Assembly: GCA_016868095.1 (NCBI GenBank) | Contig: VGHV01000119.1 | Span: 1 to 7,465 of the forward strand | Length of the DNA: 7,465 nt | From: Betaproteobacteria bacterium | Lineage (GTDB): Bacteria > Pseudomonadota > Gammaproteobacteria > Burkholderiales > Burkholderiaceae_E | Direction of reading: 5' to 3' | In this document: in pieces, positions 1 to 7,224 of the stretch | Layout: the number at the start of each line of letters is the position of its first letter | Numbering within the stretch: position 1 is the first letter of the stretch | The notes under the pieces: model-generated | What the model was told of the DNA's origin: nothing | Seen by the model: only the letters and a program-made list of their open reading frames with translations | The model's database searches: none | Program-made: the position numbers and the translations under genes

Positions 1-180
1 CGCTGGATTCCGGGTTCAATTACAAGAAATAGCGGTATGTTCCAAGACGATGAACTGTCGATCATTACGGCAAAAGGGCTTCAGGCACACAAGTTGAGGA
101 TTGCCATGATGGTTGCTATTGCAAATGGGCTCAGCCCAACCGAATGCCAGTACTGGCTTGATAGCTTTTGGGAGCAATAA
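1..180 (+). CDS. 3' end of an unrecognised gene (5' truncated by window edge)
   Basis: Frame 1 is open from the first base to a TAA at 178-180 and gives 59 residues ending in YWLDSFWEQ. The start lies outside the window. I believe it is coding because it ends exactly one base before the best start of the next gene, and that gene's Shine-Dalgarno sequence lies in its last codons, a typical operon junction. The tail looks soluble and mostly helical, with a hydrophobic stretch (IAMMVAIANGLS) around residues 34-45 and several Trp/Tyr residues at the very end. No signal, membrane segment or catalytic motif is visible. I do not recognise the family, and the function cannot be given from this fragment. 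It is probably co-transcribed with the OmpA-like gene. Confidence 0.6.
   Translation, partial: RWIPGSITRNSGMFQDDELSIITAKGLQAHKLRIAMMVAIANGLSPTECQYWLDSFWEQ
170..174 (+). promoter_or_regulatory. Ribosome binding site that fixes the ompA-like start at GTG 182
   Basis: GGGAG at 170-174 sits 7 nt before GTG 182. It lies inside the last codons of the upstream gene, so translation of the two genes is probably coupled. An in-frame ATG at 194 is the main alternative; it has a weaker AAGGTG 8-9 nt upstream. Confidence 0.5.
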
Positions 181-181
181 G

Positions 182-952
182 GTGAAGCAAAAGATGTTTG
201 CTGGGTCCCTTCCAGGCCTGCTCATTTCGAGTTTTGTGTCAGGGCCTTTGCTCGCTCAAGGTTTCCGAGAGGCACCAAGAGCTCCGGCGGCAGGTTCTAT
301 TGCGCCGATTCAAGCTCCAAACAGTGGACCAAGAGTGTTAGAGGCTCAATCTGCAGGAGCCTCGGCGAATCAGGCCTCCACTGCTCAGGCAGCTTCCGGC
401 TCAGTAAAGGCGCCTTCATCGGACATGTCAGTCGAAGACATGATTAAGGCCTTATCCGGCGGCTCGAATCAGCCTGGGTCCCCAAGTGCAACCCCCAATA
501 CGCAGGCTTTGAATAAGACAAACCCTAGCGCGCCAAATACCCCAGCGGCTGCCACGGGTTCGATACAAGACCCTGCAAAACAATTGCAAAGCCCTCCAGG
601 CCTGAATAGTGCTGGGGCCATGGTCGACCTGACTATTCAGTTTGCCTTTGACTCAGCAACCATCTTGGAAGAGAGCAAAGGGCTTCTCGAACGCTTAGCC
701 AAAGCCTTGAATGCGCCTCAATTGCAAAGCCTTCGTTTTGTTGTTGAGGGCCATACCGACGGCGTTGGAAATAAAGCCTACAACGATCAACTTTCTGCGA
801 GACGTGCACAATCGGTTGTTGATTTTTTGGTCACCCAAGGCGTTAGCGTGAATCGTCTTCGCAGCACAGGCAAAGGATTCGCTGAACTACTCTACCCTCA
901 AGACCCTAAAGCGGCAGCCAACCGTAGGGTACGAATCAAGGTGGGCGTTTAA
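182..952 (+). CDS. Periplasmic OmpA-family peptidoglycan-binding protein
   Basis: A 256-residue protein when started at GTG 182, which gives an N-terminal signal peptide (basic VKQK, then a hydrophobic stretch, with cleavage likely after PLLA at about residue 22-23). Residues about 24-146 form a low-complexity linker rich in Ala, Pro, Ser, Gln and Asn. Residues about 147-256 are an OmpA C-terminal (OmpA/MotB) domain: the QFAFDSATI strand, EGHTDGVGN with Asp193, the LSARRAQSV helix with Arg207/Arg208, and the terminal NRRVRI motif. In this family the Asp and Arg bind the diaminopimelate of peptidoglycan. There is no beta-barrel, no lipobox and no cysteine, so the protein should be a free periplasmic or wall-attached protein rather than an outer-membrane porin or Pal lipoprotein. 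An in-frame ATG at 113 would give 279 residues, but it overlaps the upstream gene by 68 nt and hides the signal peptide. Confidence 0.85.
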   Translation: MKQKMFAGSLPGLLISSFVSGPLLAQGFREAPRAPAAGSIAPIQAPNSGPRVLEAQSAGASANQASTAQAASGSVKAPSSDMSVEDMIKALSGGSNQPGSPSATPNTQALNKTNPSAPNTPAAATGSIQDPAKQLQSPPGLNSAGAMVDLTIQFAFDSATILEESKGLLERLAKALNAPQLQSLRFVVEGHTDGVGNKAYNDQLSARRAQSVVDFLVTQGVSVNRLRSTGKGFAELLYPQDPKAAANRRVRIKVGV

Positions 953-991
953 ATCCTCATCTTAACGATTGCTTTGGTTTGCCGATCCTGC

Positions 992-1077
992 TCAGCGCCA
1001 AATGCCTAATGACTGCCCCGCGCGCAGGTCCGTTCGCTCGTGGCCACCCCAACTCAGCGCCGCATGCCTATCGGCTG
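992..1077 (-). repeat. Imperfect 24-bp direct repeat of a gene's 3' end
   Basis: The last eight codons of the small exported protein, counting its stop (1054-1077, reading QPIGMRR-stop), recur 62 bp downstream at 992-1015, reading QSLGIWR-stop in the same sense. I count 19 of 24 identical bases, and 16 of 18 over the core (991-1008 against 1053-1070). The sequence between the copies does not look duplicated. It may be the remnant of a tandem duplication of the gene's 3' end, or of a longer former reading frame, or chance. Confidence 0.4.
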
Positions 1078-1416
1078 ACTCATGCTTAGCCTTGGACTGT
1101 GAAATGGGTCGCCGGTTCCGTAGGGATTAGTAAGTACTTGAGGCGAACCTACCCCAGTCATTGGACCACGGTCCCATCGAAATGGATTGGCAGCAGCATC
1201 AAACCAATCACGCCTCATTTGCTGTCCCGTTAGGACGGGCGGGCGCCATACTTGGTCAAAATTCAAGGCGCTATGTTGTTGGAATGGATAGCGGTATAAA
1301 TCGAGTCCCCGAGAACAATATCGATCGTTTGGGCAAATTTGGGCGAAGGCTAGGCTCGCAAAATTTGCGGCTAAGCATGTAAGTATGAGGGCTAACTTGA
1401 TCAACTTAGTCTTCAT
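1054..1416 (-). CDS. Small exported protein of unknown function downstream of pgi
   Basis: A 120-residue protein with a clear Sec signal peptide: MKTKLIK, a hydrophobic core, and a cleavage site after LAFA at residue 25 just before QICPND. The mature part of about 95 residues has two cysteines close together (Cys28 and Cys34, which could form a disulfide) and is rich in Pro, Arg, Asp and aromatics (DLYRYPF, VWRPPV, RRDWFD, PFRWDRGPM). It has no membrane segment or known catalytic motif. The ATG lies 5 nt after the pgi stop on the same strand with no strong Shine-Dalgarno, so it probably depends on translational coupling to pgi. The signal peptide and the gene spacing are the reasons I call it a real gene. 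I do not recognise the family. It is not a lipoprotein, because the signal-peptide Cys is preceded by LT rather than a small residue. Confidence 0.65.
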   Translation of the reverse strand: MKTKLIKLALILTCLAANFASLAFAQICPNDRYCSRGLDLYRYPFQQHSALNFDQVWRPPVLTGQQMRRDWFDAAANPFRWDRGPMTGVGSPQVLTNPYGTGDPFHSPRLSMSQPIGMRR

Positions 1417-1421
1417 GATAC

Positions 1422-3026
1422 TTAAACTTGGAGCAGTTTAATCCAACGAGCCGTTTGCGGATCTGGGTGGATTTGACTCGAATTCATGTGATTTTCTATA
1501 TCAATTGCAAGCGCTTTACCTAGTTCGACCCCCCATTGATCAAAGGAGTTAATACCCCACAAGAAACCGGCGACTTCCACGCGGTGCTCGAAAAGCGAAA
1601 TAAGCGCGCCAAGTGAGCTTGGATCAAGCCGGTTGAGCGAAATAATCGTACTCGCTCTCCCTCCTTGAAAAGTGCGGTGTGCTGCGATTTGCTCGCGACT
1701 CCAGCTTGGATTAGCTAGCTTGACAGATTCGGCACTGGCCTGATCGAAAGACTTACCCTTAAGCAAGGCGAGCGATTGGCCAAGCGCATTGGCAAGTAAT
1801 TTTCGATGCGCTGCATGATCGCTGTGATCAGGCGTTTCAATCACGATGAACTCCACAGGCGTGGGTTCCGTACCTTGATGCAACCACTGGAAAAACGAAT
1901 GCTGTGCGTTGGTGCCTGGCTCGCCCCAAATAAGTCCAGCGCTTGCGTAGTGAATAGCCCGACCCGCCTGGTTAACCGATTTACCGTTGCTTTCCATTTC
2001 GAGCTGCTGTAAGAAGGCGGGGAATCGCGATAAGCGGGCGTCGTAGGGAACCACGCAACGCGTGTTGTAATGCATGGCGTTTCGATGCCACACATCGAGT
2101 AAACCTAATTGCCAGGGAAGATTTTCATGGGGATCTGACTCCAGCCAATGCCTGTCCATATCCCATGCTCCCTTGAGCAAAGACTTAAAACCCTCAGAAC
2201 CTATCGCTACAGCTGCACTTAAACCAATGGGCGACCACAGCGAGAATCGGCCGCCGACCCAATCAGGAAAGTCAAAACAGTCAGCGACGCCAAATGCCTC
2301 TGCTGCTTTGACATTCGAGGTAATCGCTATCGACCGAGCCTTGAACAAGCCCTTCGATTCGCTATCCATCCAAGCCTTGAGGCGCTCAGCGTTGACTAAG
2401 GTCTCTGTTGTGGAAAATGATTTCGAACATAGAACGATCTGAACTTCATAGGGCTTAAGTCCTGCGATAACCGTTTCGAGCTCATGCAAGTCGCCATTGC
2501 CAGCAAAATGGACACTTGTCTGCTTGGCGGCTCGGGCGTCGAGTCCTGATGCGTGCATGGATGAAAGCGCCTGCACCAATAGCCGCGGACCAAGATCTGA
2601 TCCGCCAATGCCGATGTGGATGACATGCCAGATGCATGGATCTTGTCTAATTCGATCAGCAACCTCAAGAAATCGATGCCGAGTGGCTGCAAGTGCTGAC
2701 TGATGCTGTGCGTTAAGAACATGATCGGGCGCCCTAAGGAGACAATGTCTTGCAGCCCTCGCCTCACTCCTATTGACTAGTTCGCCAGCAAACTGTGCGT
2801 TACGAAATGTGTCAAGACCCTTCTGGAGAGACCACAACGTCAGATCCCTGCGTAGTGCCTGGTCCCAAGGCTGACGAGACGCATCGACCCGCAGCCCTGC
2901 TACCTCACGAAAAAAGCTTTGTGCTGCTGTCGCGCCAAGCGCTGCCTTTACCCAAGATTGGCCGTCATTGAGTCTTTGAGCGTGGGCTTGAAGCTTCAAA
3001 GCAATGGCCTTGCCTGAGTCAGACAT
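1422..3026 (-). CDS. pgi: Glucose-6-phosphate isomerase
   Basis: Cytoplasmic enzyme interconverting glucose 6-phosphate and fructose 6-phosphate in glycolysis and gluconeogenesis. Started at ATG 3026 it has 534 residues (the E. coli enzyme has 549). Both family signatures are present: DWVGGRFSLWSPIG (residues 255-268) and FDQWGVELGK ending at Lys504. The phosphate-binding HIGIGGSDLGP and CSKSFSTTET loops and the active-site Glu345 (QLEMESNGK), His376 (GTNAQHSFF) and Lys504 can be seen. They correspond to E. coli Glu355, His386 and Lys514 with a constant shift of 10, which supports this start. The N-terminal third is divergent: the usual DYSKN motif is replaced by DLTLWSLQK. The frame stays open to ATGs at 3086, 3092, 3104 and 3155; none of the candidates has a good Shine-Dalgarno, so the start is uncertain. 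It is divergent from the amidohydrolase operon and probably co-transcribed with the small exported protein. Confidence 0.93.
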   Translation of the reverse strand: MSDSGKAIALKLQAHAQRLNDGQSWVKAALGATAAQSFFREVAGLRVDASRQPWDQALRRDLTLWSLQKGLDTFRNAQFAGELVNRSEARAARHCLLRAPDHVLNAQHQSALAATRHRFLEVADRIRQDPCIWHVIHIGIGGSDLGPRLLVQALSSMHASGLDARAAKQTSVHFAGNGDLHELETVIAGLKPYEVQIVLCSKSFSTTETLVNAERLKAWMDSESKGLFKARSIAITSNVKAAEAFGVADCFDFPDWVGGRFSLWSPIGLSAAVAIGSEGFKSLLKGAWDMDRHWLESDPHENLPWQLGLLDVWHRNAMHYNTRCVVPYDARLSRFPAFLQQLEMESNGKSVNQAGRAIHYASAGLIWGEPGTNAQHSFFQWLHQGTEPTPVEFIVIETPDHSDHAAHRKLLANALGQSLALLKGKSFDQASAESVKLANPSWSREQIAAHRTFQGGRASTIISLNRLDPSSLGALISLFEHRVEVAGFLWGINSFDQWGVELGKALAIDIENHMNSSQIHPDPQTARWIKLLQV

Positions 3027-3096
3027 GTCATCGGTACCGAACCAAGGCGCACTTTCAGTCAGATTCGTGGAAGATTTTCGATTCATAAACATTGGT

Positions 3097-3125
3097 TTGG
3101 ACATAACCCGAAGCGGACCGATAAA
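3097..3125 (+). promoter_or_regulatory. Candidate sigma-70 promoter of the amidohydrolase operon
   Basis: TTGGAC (3097-3102) and GATAAA (3120-3125) are separated by 17 nt within the 145-bp divergent region between pgi and the amidohydrolase gene. The match is only 3 of 6 and 4 of 6, but the spacing is ideal and would leave a leader of about 40 nt. No convincing promoter for pgi was seen on the other strand: TTGACC (3136-3131) has no -10 at the right distance. The assignment is tentative. Confidence 0.3.
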
Positions 3126-3160
3126 CTGCAGGTCAAATGTACACCAAGCCCGCATGAAGC

Positions 3161-3166
3161 AAAGGA
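3161..3166 (+). promoter_or_regulatory. Ribosome binding site that fixes the amidohydrolase start at ATG 3172
   Basis: AAAGGA at 3161-3166 lies 5 nt before ATG 3172. The in-frame ATG at 3154 and the far upstream ATG at 3004 lack such a site, and the latter would run across the start of pgi. Confidence 0.6.
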
Positions 3167-3171
3167 AACCT

Positions 3172-4377
3172 ATGAACGCACCAGAAAGAGTCTCGCAACA
3201 TATTCTTGATCAAATCGGCGAGCAACATGAGGAAATGACGGCCTGGCGCCGTGACATCCACGCCAACCCGGAATTGGGCTTTGAAGAAACCCGAACCTCA
3301 GATCTAGTTGCGCGGCGCCTGGAATCATGGGGCATTGAGGTTCATCGAGGCATTGGCAAAACGGGTCTTGTTGGCGTCCTCAAAGTTGGGAGCTCCAGTC
3401 GAAAGATTGGATTACGCGCCGATATGGATGCATTGCCAGTGCTTGAATTGAATCAGTTCGCTCACTGTTCGCGTAAAAAGGGATTGATGCACGCCTGTGG
3501 CCATGATGGTCACACGACCATGCTCCTGGGCGCAGCCAAGCATCTCGCTGCGACGAAGCGTTTTGACGGCACCGTTCACTTCATTTTCCAGCCAGCCGAG
3601 GAAGGACTTGGTGGAGCATTAGCCATGATCGACGACGGTCTCTTTGAGCGGTTTCCTTGCGACAGCATTTTCGGCATGCACAACCGACCCAAGCTGCCAG
3701 TCGGTCATTTCAATGTGAAGGCCGGCCCCATGATGGCAAGTGCGGCATCCTGGGATATTCACATTAAAGGCTATGGGTCTCATGGCGCAAGGCCAGAATC
3801 AAGTATTGACCCCATCTTAATTGGTGCACAAATCGTTTCGAATCTTCAAGCCATTGTTGCTCGCAACGTTCGACCTGTTGAGACTGCCGTGTTGTCAGTC
3901 TGCCAGTTTCATTCAGGGGACGCTTATAACGTGATCCCGCAAACCGCGAGACTTGCGGGTACGGCGCGCGCCTTCTCAGCCGAGATCATGAATCTGATGG
4001 AAACCAATATGAAACGCATTGCCAATGGTGTTGCGGCAGCCCACGGCGCAAGTGTTGAGGTTGAATTTCGCAACATTTTCTCGCCGGTTGTCAACGACAA
4101 GGATGAAGCGGACTTTGCCGCATCGGTCTGTGAAGAACTCGTTGGAAAGGACCGTGTTCATCGCAATCCTCCGCTTGCGATGGGTTCAGAGGACTTTGCC
4201 TTCATGCTGCAAAAAGTTCCGGGCTGTTATATCAACATCGGTAACGGTGACCAAGAAGGAGCATGCGAAGTCCATAACCCTTCTTATGACTTTAACGATG
4301 CAGCTTTACCGCTGGGCGCAGCGTTTTTTGTTCGAGCGGTCGAGCGCAAGCTTAGCCTCAATCCAAAGGCTAACTAA
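3172..4377 (+). CDS. M20 family amidohydrolase (hippurate hydrolase / N-acyl amino acid deacylase type)
   Basis: A 401-residue cytoplasmic metallo-amidohydrolase of the hippurate hydrolase/IAA-amino-acid hydrolase branch, which removes N-acyl groups from amino acids. Residues 18-26 carry the family WRRDIHANPELGFEE start. The two-metal site is complete by comparison with plant ILL2: Cys109 and His111 (MHACGHDGH), Glu144 next to the catalytic base Glu143 (FQPAEEG), His170 (GMHNRP) and His368 (EVHNPSY). The dimerisation/lid domain is inserted at about residues 180-295, with the substrate-binding GSHGARP loop; GSEDFAFML follows near the C terminus. Length is normal for the family. The substrate cannot be read from the sequence. 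It is the first gene of an operon with an HTH/coiled-coil gene and an FMN monooxygenase, where it may deacylate a substrate before or after oxidation. Confidence 0.9.
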   Translation: MNAPERVSQHILDQIGEQHEEMTAWRRDIHANPELGFEETRTSDLVARRLESWGIEVHRGIGKTGLVGVLKVGSSSRKIGLRADMDALPVLELNQFAHCSRKKGLMHACGHDGHTTMLLGAAKHLAATKRFDGTVHFIFQPAEEGLGGALAMIDDGLFERFPCDSIFGMHNRPKLPVGHFNVKAGPMMASAASWDIHIKGYGSHGARPESSIDPILIGAQIVSNLQAIVARNVRPVETAVLSVCQFHSGDAYNVIPQTARLAGTARAFSAEIMNLMETNMKRIANGVAAAHGASVEVEFRNIFSPVVNDKDEADFAASVCEELVGKDRVHRNPPLAMGSEDFAFMLQKVPGCYINIGNGDQEGACEVHNPSYDFNDAALPLGAAFFVRAVERKLSLNPKAN

Positions 4378-5808
4378 ATGCGGCTACCTAGTCAGGCATA
4401 CCAACGGCTCGGTTTTACACACGAGCAATTTGAACAGGCCATGATGCTTGTCCAGCAACTAGGCTCGAACCAGGCAGCAGATCAAGCCATGTCCCTGCCG
4501 CCAGGAACGGTGGCGAAGTGGGCCAAGGAATGGATTAAGGCGCAACGAGAGACCGAGCACGAGGAAGATTCAGCCAATCAATCGGCCGTGGTACTTGACG
4601 TGCAAATTTTAGAACAGAACGGCGCCTCCAGGAGCACCAGAAACCATGATCGCCAAGCCAAGCGTGCCAGCCGTTCAAGCAGCGCCCTTCTTGGATCTAG
4701 AATCGATGAAGAGTTTGAAGACGCCGAAGCGGCATTGCAAGCGTTTCGACGCGGCGCTGAATTGCGTACAGGTCGCCCTGTGCCTGTTAGCGGTAGCGCA
4801 CAAGCCGAGCCAGACCCTGAGGATCAAGAGGCGCCTCAGCAAAGACAACTCGCGCTTGCTCGCCTTGAGGAGGTAGCCGCTGGTCTGAGGAAGTTGTCCG
4901 AAGTTTCTGAGCGTGCAGCCTTAACGCAATCGAAAGCTTCAGCGGATGAAGAAATCAAGGCGATGCTCAAACTCGCCACGACCATGATGGAGTTCATGGG
5001 TAAACAGCAGAATAGTCATCAGGAACAGCTTCAATCGATTCAAGGTCGTCTTCGCCGCATCGAAGATCATCAGCAACAGCTAATTTCGCGCAGCGATCCT
5101 GCGATTGCACTGATCACCCAACTCGAAGAACTCTCTCGTTCGATTAACGAGCTAAGTACCGAAGAGCAGATTATTCAAGTTCAAGACGATGTCGCCGATT
5201 TACGTGACCTCATCGACGAGACACTTAGGCTAGCGCCACGTTTGCAAGATGTAGCAAGAGAGCTCTTTCGCACTGAACTGCATGATCATTCAAGATCGCT
5301 CGGCGAGCGGCTTGCAACTTTATTGCGCCAGCATGCCGATGCGATGATTGAATCTGATGCACGGATGCCTGGGGCTATCGCCGACCTACTAGCCCAGGAA
5401 TGGGAGCCTAGTTTTACTGAACTTGGTGAGGTGCTCGAGCACAGTACCAAGCAAGTCGCTTCAAACCTCCTTGGCATGCGTCAAGATATTGAGAAAAGGT
5501 ATCAGGAGCTCAAGCAAAGCATTGATCGTCGCGATCAGTCCTTGCGTTCTTGGCTTGAGCAACAGGTTGTCGTGAGGAATCAATCTGCTCAGCATCAATA
5601 TCGTGAGCAGAAGTCCCAACTTGAAGCGATTGCTAGCGGTGTGAGTAGCGTGAGCGGGCAGATCGACGGCATGCGCCGACTCGTTGATGAGTACAGCAGC
5701 CAGTCCGCGCAGGCTGAGCAAATTCACAGCTTGCACCAGGAGATTGCTCGTTTACAACGGGTTGTGGCGCAGTTACAAGAGAAGTCTGCGCTGCGGATCA
5801 CCCTGTGA
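4378..5808 (+). CDS. HTH-like N terminus plus long coiled-coil protein, function unknown
   Basis: A 476-residue soluble protein without cysteines, signal peptide or membrane segment. Residues about 14-54 resemble a helix-turn-helix (FTHEQFEQAMMLV, then AADQAMSLPPGTVAKWAKEW), similar to HTHs in transposase-like and KfrA-like proteins. Residues 55-150 are polar and probably disordered, with a basic patch around RQAKRASRSSS followed by an acidic stretch. From about residue 154 to the end it is almost wholly helical, rich in Gln, Leu, Glu and Arg, and looks like coiled coil, interrupted near Pro241, Pro287 and short Pro-containing turns. It ends in a leucine-zipper-like segment (IHSLHQEIARLQRVV). 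The ATG follows the amidohydrolase stop with no gap; AAAGG at 4365-4369 is 8 nt upstream. Its stop overlaps the monooxygenase start. The layout recalls plasmid KfrA proteins (HTH plus coiled coil), but homology is not established. It could be a regulator or a structural DNA-binding protein. Confidence 0.75.
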   Translation: MRLPSQAYQRLGFTHEQFEQAMMLVQQLGSNQAADQAMSLPPGTVAKWAKEWIKAQRETEHEEDSANQSAVVLDVQILEQNGASRSTRNHDRQAKRASRSSSALLGSRIDEEFEDAEAALQAFRRGAELRTGRPVPVSGSAQAEPDPEDQEAPQQRQLALARLEEVAAGLRKLSEVSERAALTQSKASADEEIKAMLKLATTMMEFMGKQQNSHQEQLQSIQGRLRRIEDHQQQLISRSDPAIALITQLEELSRSINELSTEEQIIQVQDDVADLRDLIDETLRLAPRLQDVARELFRTELHDHSRSLGERLATLLRQHADAMIESDARMPGAIADLLAQEWEPSFTELGEVLEHSTKQVASNLLGMRQDIEKRYQELKQSIDRRDQSLRSWLEQQVVVRNQSAQHQYREQKSQLEAIASGVSSVSGQIDGMRRLVDEYSSQSAQAEQIHSLHQEIARLQRVVAQLQEKSALRITL

Positions 5809-7196
5809 TGAGAGCGCGAACCTTGGCCGTCAATGCATTTGATATGTGTTGTCTTGGTCATATCCAACAGGGCCTTTGGCGACATCCGCGAGATCGATCT
5901 AAAAACTTCGAGCACCTAGCCTATTGGACCGATTACGCGCATCGTCTCGAGCGTGGCCTATTTGATGGACTGTTTCTAGCAGACGTCGTCGGCATTTATG
6001 ATGTTTATCAAAATAGTCCCGATGCTGCCATTCGTTCTGCAGTGCAAGTGCCGGTCAATGATCCGATGCTTATAATTCCTGCAATGGCGCTTGTAACTAG
6101 ACATCTTGGCTTTGGCGTGACTGTAAACCTTAGTTATGAATCGCCGTATCTCTTTGCGCGGAGAATGTCGACCCTAGATCATTTAACCCAAGGCCGAATT
6201 GGCTGGAACATTGTGACGGGCTACCTTGATAGTGCTGCACGTGCTCAAGGATTCCAGCAACAGATGAAGCACGATGATCGCTATGATATGGCTGACGAAT
6301 TCATGGAAATCGTCTACAAGCTTTGGGAGGATTCTTGGGCCGACGATGCCTTATGTTCTCAATTCGCTTCAGGGGACTATGCAGACCCTGCTAAGGTTAA
6401 GGCGATTAAGCATGAAGGCAAGCAATACAGACTTGATGCGCGTCACTTATGTAGCCCATCGATTCAACGAACGCCTATGCTTTATCAAGCCGGAGCATCT
6501 ACCCGTGGGCAAGCGTTCGCTGGAAAGCACGCTGAGTGCATTTTTTTGAATGGTCAAAGTTTTGATGCACTGGCCGCCCTGACAAAGGCTTTTAGAGCAC
6601 AGGCCGTCGCTTGCGGACGCAACGGTGAAGATATCAAGATTTTTGTCGGTGCGAGCTTGATTGCCGCAAGTACGAAGGCAGAGGCACAAGACCGCTATGA
6701 TGAGTATAAACAATATGTTGATTCGGAGGCAGCACTTGTGCACGCGTCTGCGTCCATGGGTATTGACTTGGCAAAAGTAGATCTCGAAGAACCAGTACAA
6801 ACTTCCGTTCAGCAAAGTCAAGCCGTCCAATCGAATGTTCAAGCCGTGATGCAACAACATGGCAAGCAGTGGACCAAGGCTGATTTACTGCGGCAAATGG
6901 TCTTGGGTAGTCGTCAAACGCCTATCGTTGGTTCGGGTTCAGAGCTTGCCGATTATCTTGTGAACCTGCAGGTGAGCTGCGACGTTGACGGTATCAACCT
7001 TTCCAGAACGGTTGTGCCAGAATGCTTTGATGACTTTATCGATCATGTTGTTCCAGCACTTCAAGATCGGGGTGCTTACAAGACGCAGTACGAAGAGGGC
7101 TCGATTCGGCGAAAGCTTTTTGGTTCAGATCGCCTGCCTTTAACCCACCCTGCGCGCGCGGCATATGACAGTGCGCGTTCTGAAGAAAATCCTTAA
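5808..7196 (+). CDS. NtaA/SnaA/DmoA-family FMN-dependent monooxygenase
   Basis: A 462-residue flavin monooxygenase of the bacterial luciferase-like fold, group nitrilotriacetate monooxygenase component A/SnaA/SoxA. It uses FMNH2 from a separate reductase and O2 to cut C-N or C-S bonds. Family blocks run through the whole length: GLFDGLFLAD near residue 52; ARRMSTLDHLTQGRIGWNIVT (117-137) followed by YLDSAAR; KHDDRYDMADEFMEIVYKLW (from 154); SPSIQRTPMLYQAGASTRG; AGKHAECIF; and the C-terminal RRKLFG with HPARAAY. It appears complete. The likely start is ATG 5808, which shares a base with the upstream stop (TGATG), implying translational coupling; GTG 5805 is an alternative one codon earlier. 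No flavin reductase partner is in the window. The substrate is unknown; operon context with M20 deacylases suggests an N-acylated amino acid derivative. Confidence 0.92.
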   Translation: MRARTLAVNAFDMCCLGHIQQGLWRHPRDRSKNFEHLAYWTDYAHRLERGLFDGLFLADVVGIYDVYQNSPDAAIRSAVQVPVNDPMLIIPAMALVTRHLGFGVTVNLSYESPYLFARRMSTLDHLTQGRIGWNIVTGYLDSAARAQGFQQQMKHDDRYDMADEFMEIVYKLWEDSWADDALCSQFASGDYADPAKVKAIKHEGKQYRLDARHLCSPSIQRTPMLYQAGASTRGQAFAGKHAECIFLNGQSFDALAALTKAFRAQAVACGRNGEDIKIFVGASLIAASTKAEAQDRYDEYKQYVDSEAALVHASASMGIDLAKVDLEEPVQTSVQQSQAVQSNVQAVMQQHGKQWTKADLLRQMVLGSRQTPIVGSGSELADYLVNLQVSCDVDGINLSRTVVPECFDDFIDHVVPALQDRGAYKTQYEEGSIRRKLFGSDRLPLTHPARAAYDSARSEENP

Positions 7197-7224
7197 AAAC
7201 CTTAGACTTTTCTAGCAGGTACTC

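Noticed and set aside
113..181. ATG 113 as start of the OmpA-like protein
   Set aside because: It overlaps the upstream frame ending at 180 and puts 23 residues before the signal peptide; GTG 182 has a proper Shine-Dalgarno.
953..1053. Rho-independent terminator between the convergent genes
   Set aside because: Only a weak bulged stem at about 1011-1030 (GAC-TGC / GCA-G-GTC) with no T run; not enough to call.
1161..1382. 73-codon frame antisense to the small exported protein
   Set aside because: The opposite strand has a signal peptide and operon spacing with pgi; this frame has neither.
1054..1416. Lipoprotein signal in the small exported protein (Cys14)
   Set aside because: The residues before Cys are LT and the hydrophobic core continues past it to a normal LAFA cleavage site.
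1806..2767. Several open frames of 68-123 codons overlapping pgi, on both strands
   Set aside because: They lie inside a well-supported gene, show no family motifs, and are the expected shadows of its codon use.
3151..3158. CATG palindrome where plus-strand ATG 3154 and the distal pgi ATG 3155 overlap
   Set aside because: Four-base palindromes are common, and neither ATG is the likely start of its gene.
3004..3171. Upstream extension of the amidohydrolase by up to 56 residues
   Set aside because: It would overlap the pgi N terminus and does not align with the family. ATG 3172 has a good Shine-Dalgarno and gives the usual length.
6447..6860. 137-codon frame antisense to the monooxygenase
   Set aside because: The monooxygenase motifs continue straight through this region; the antisense translation has no recognisable domain.
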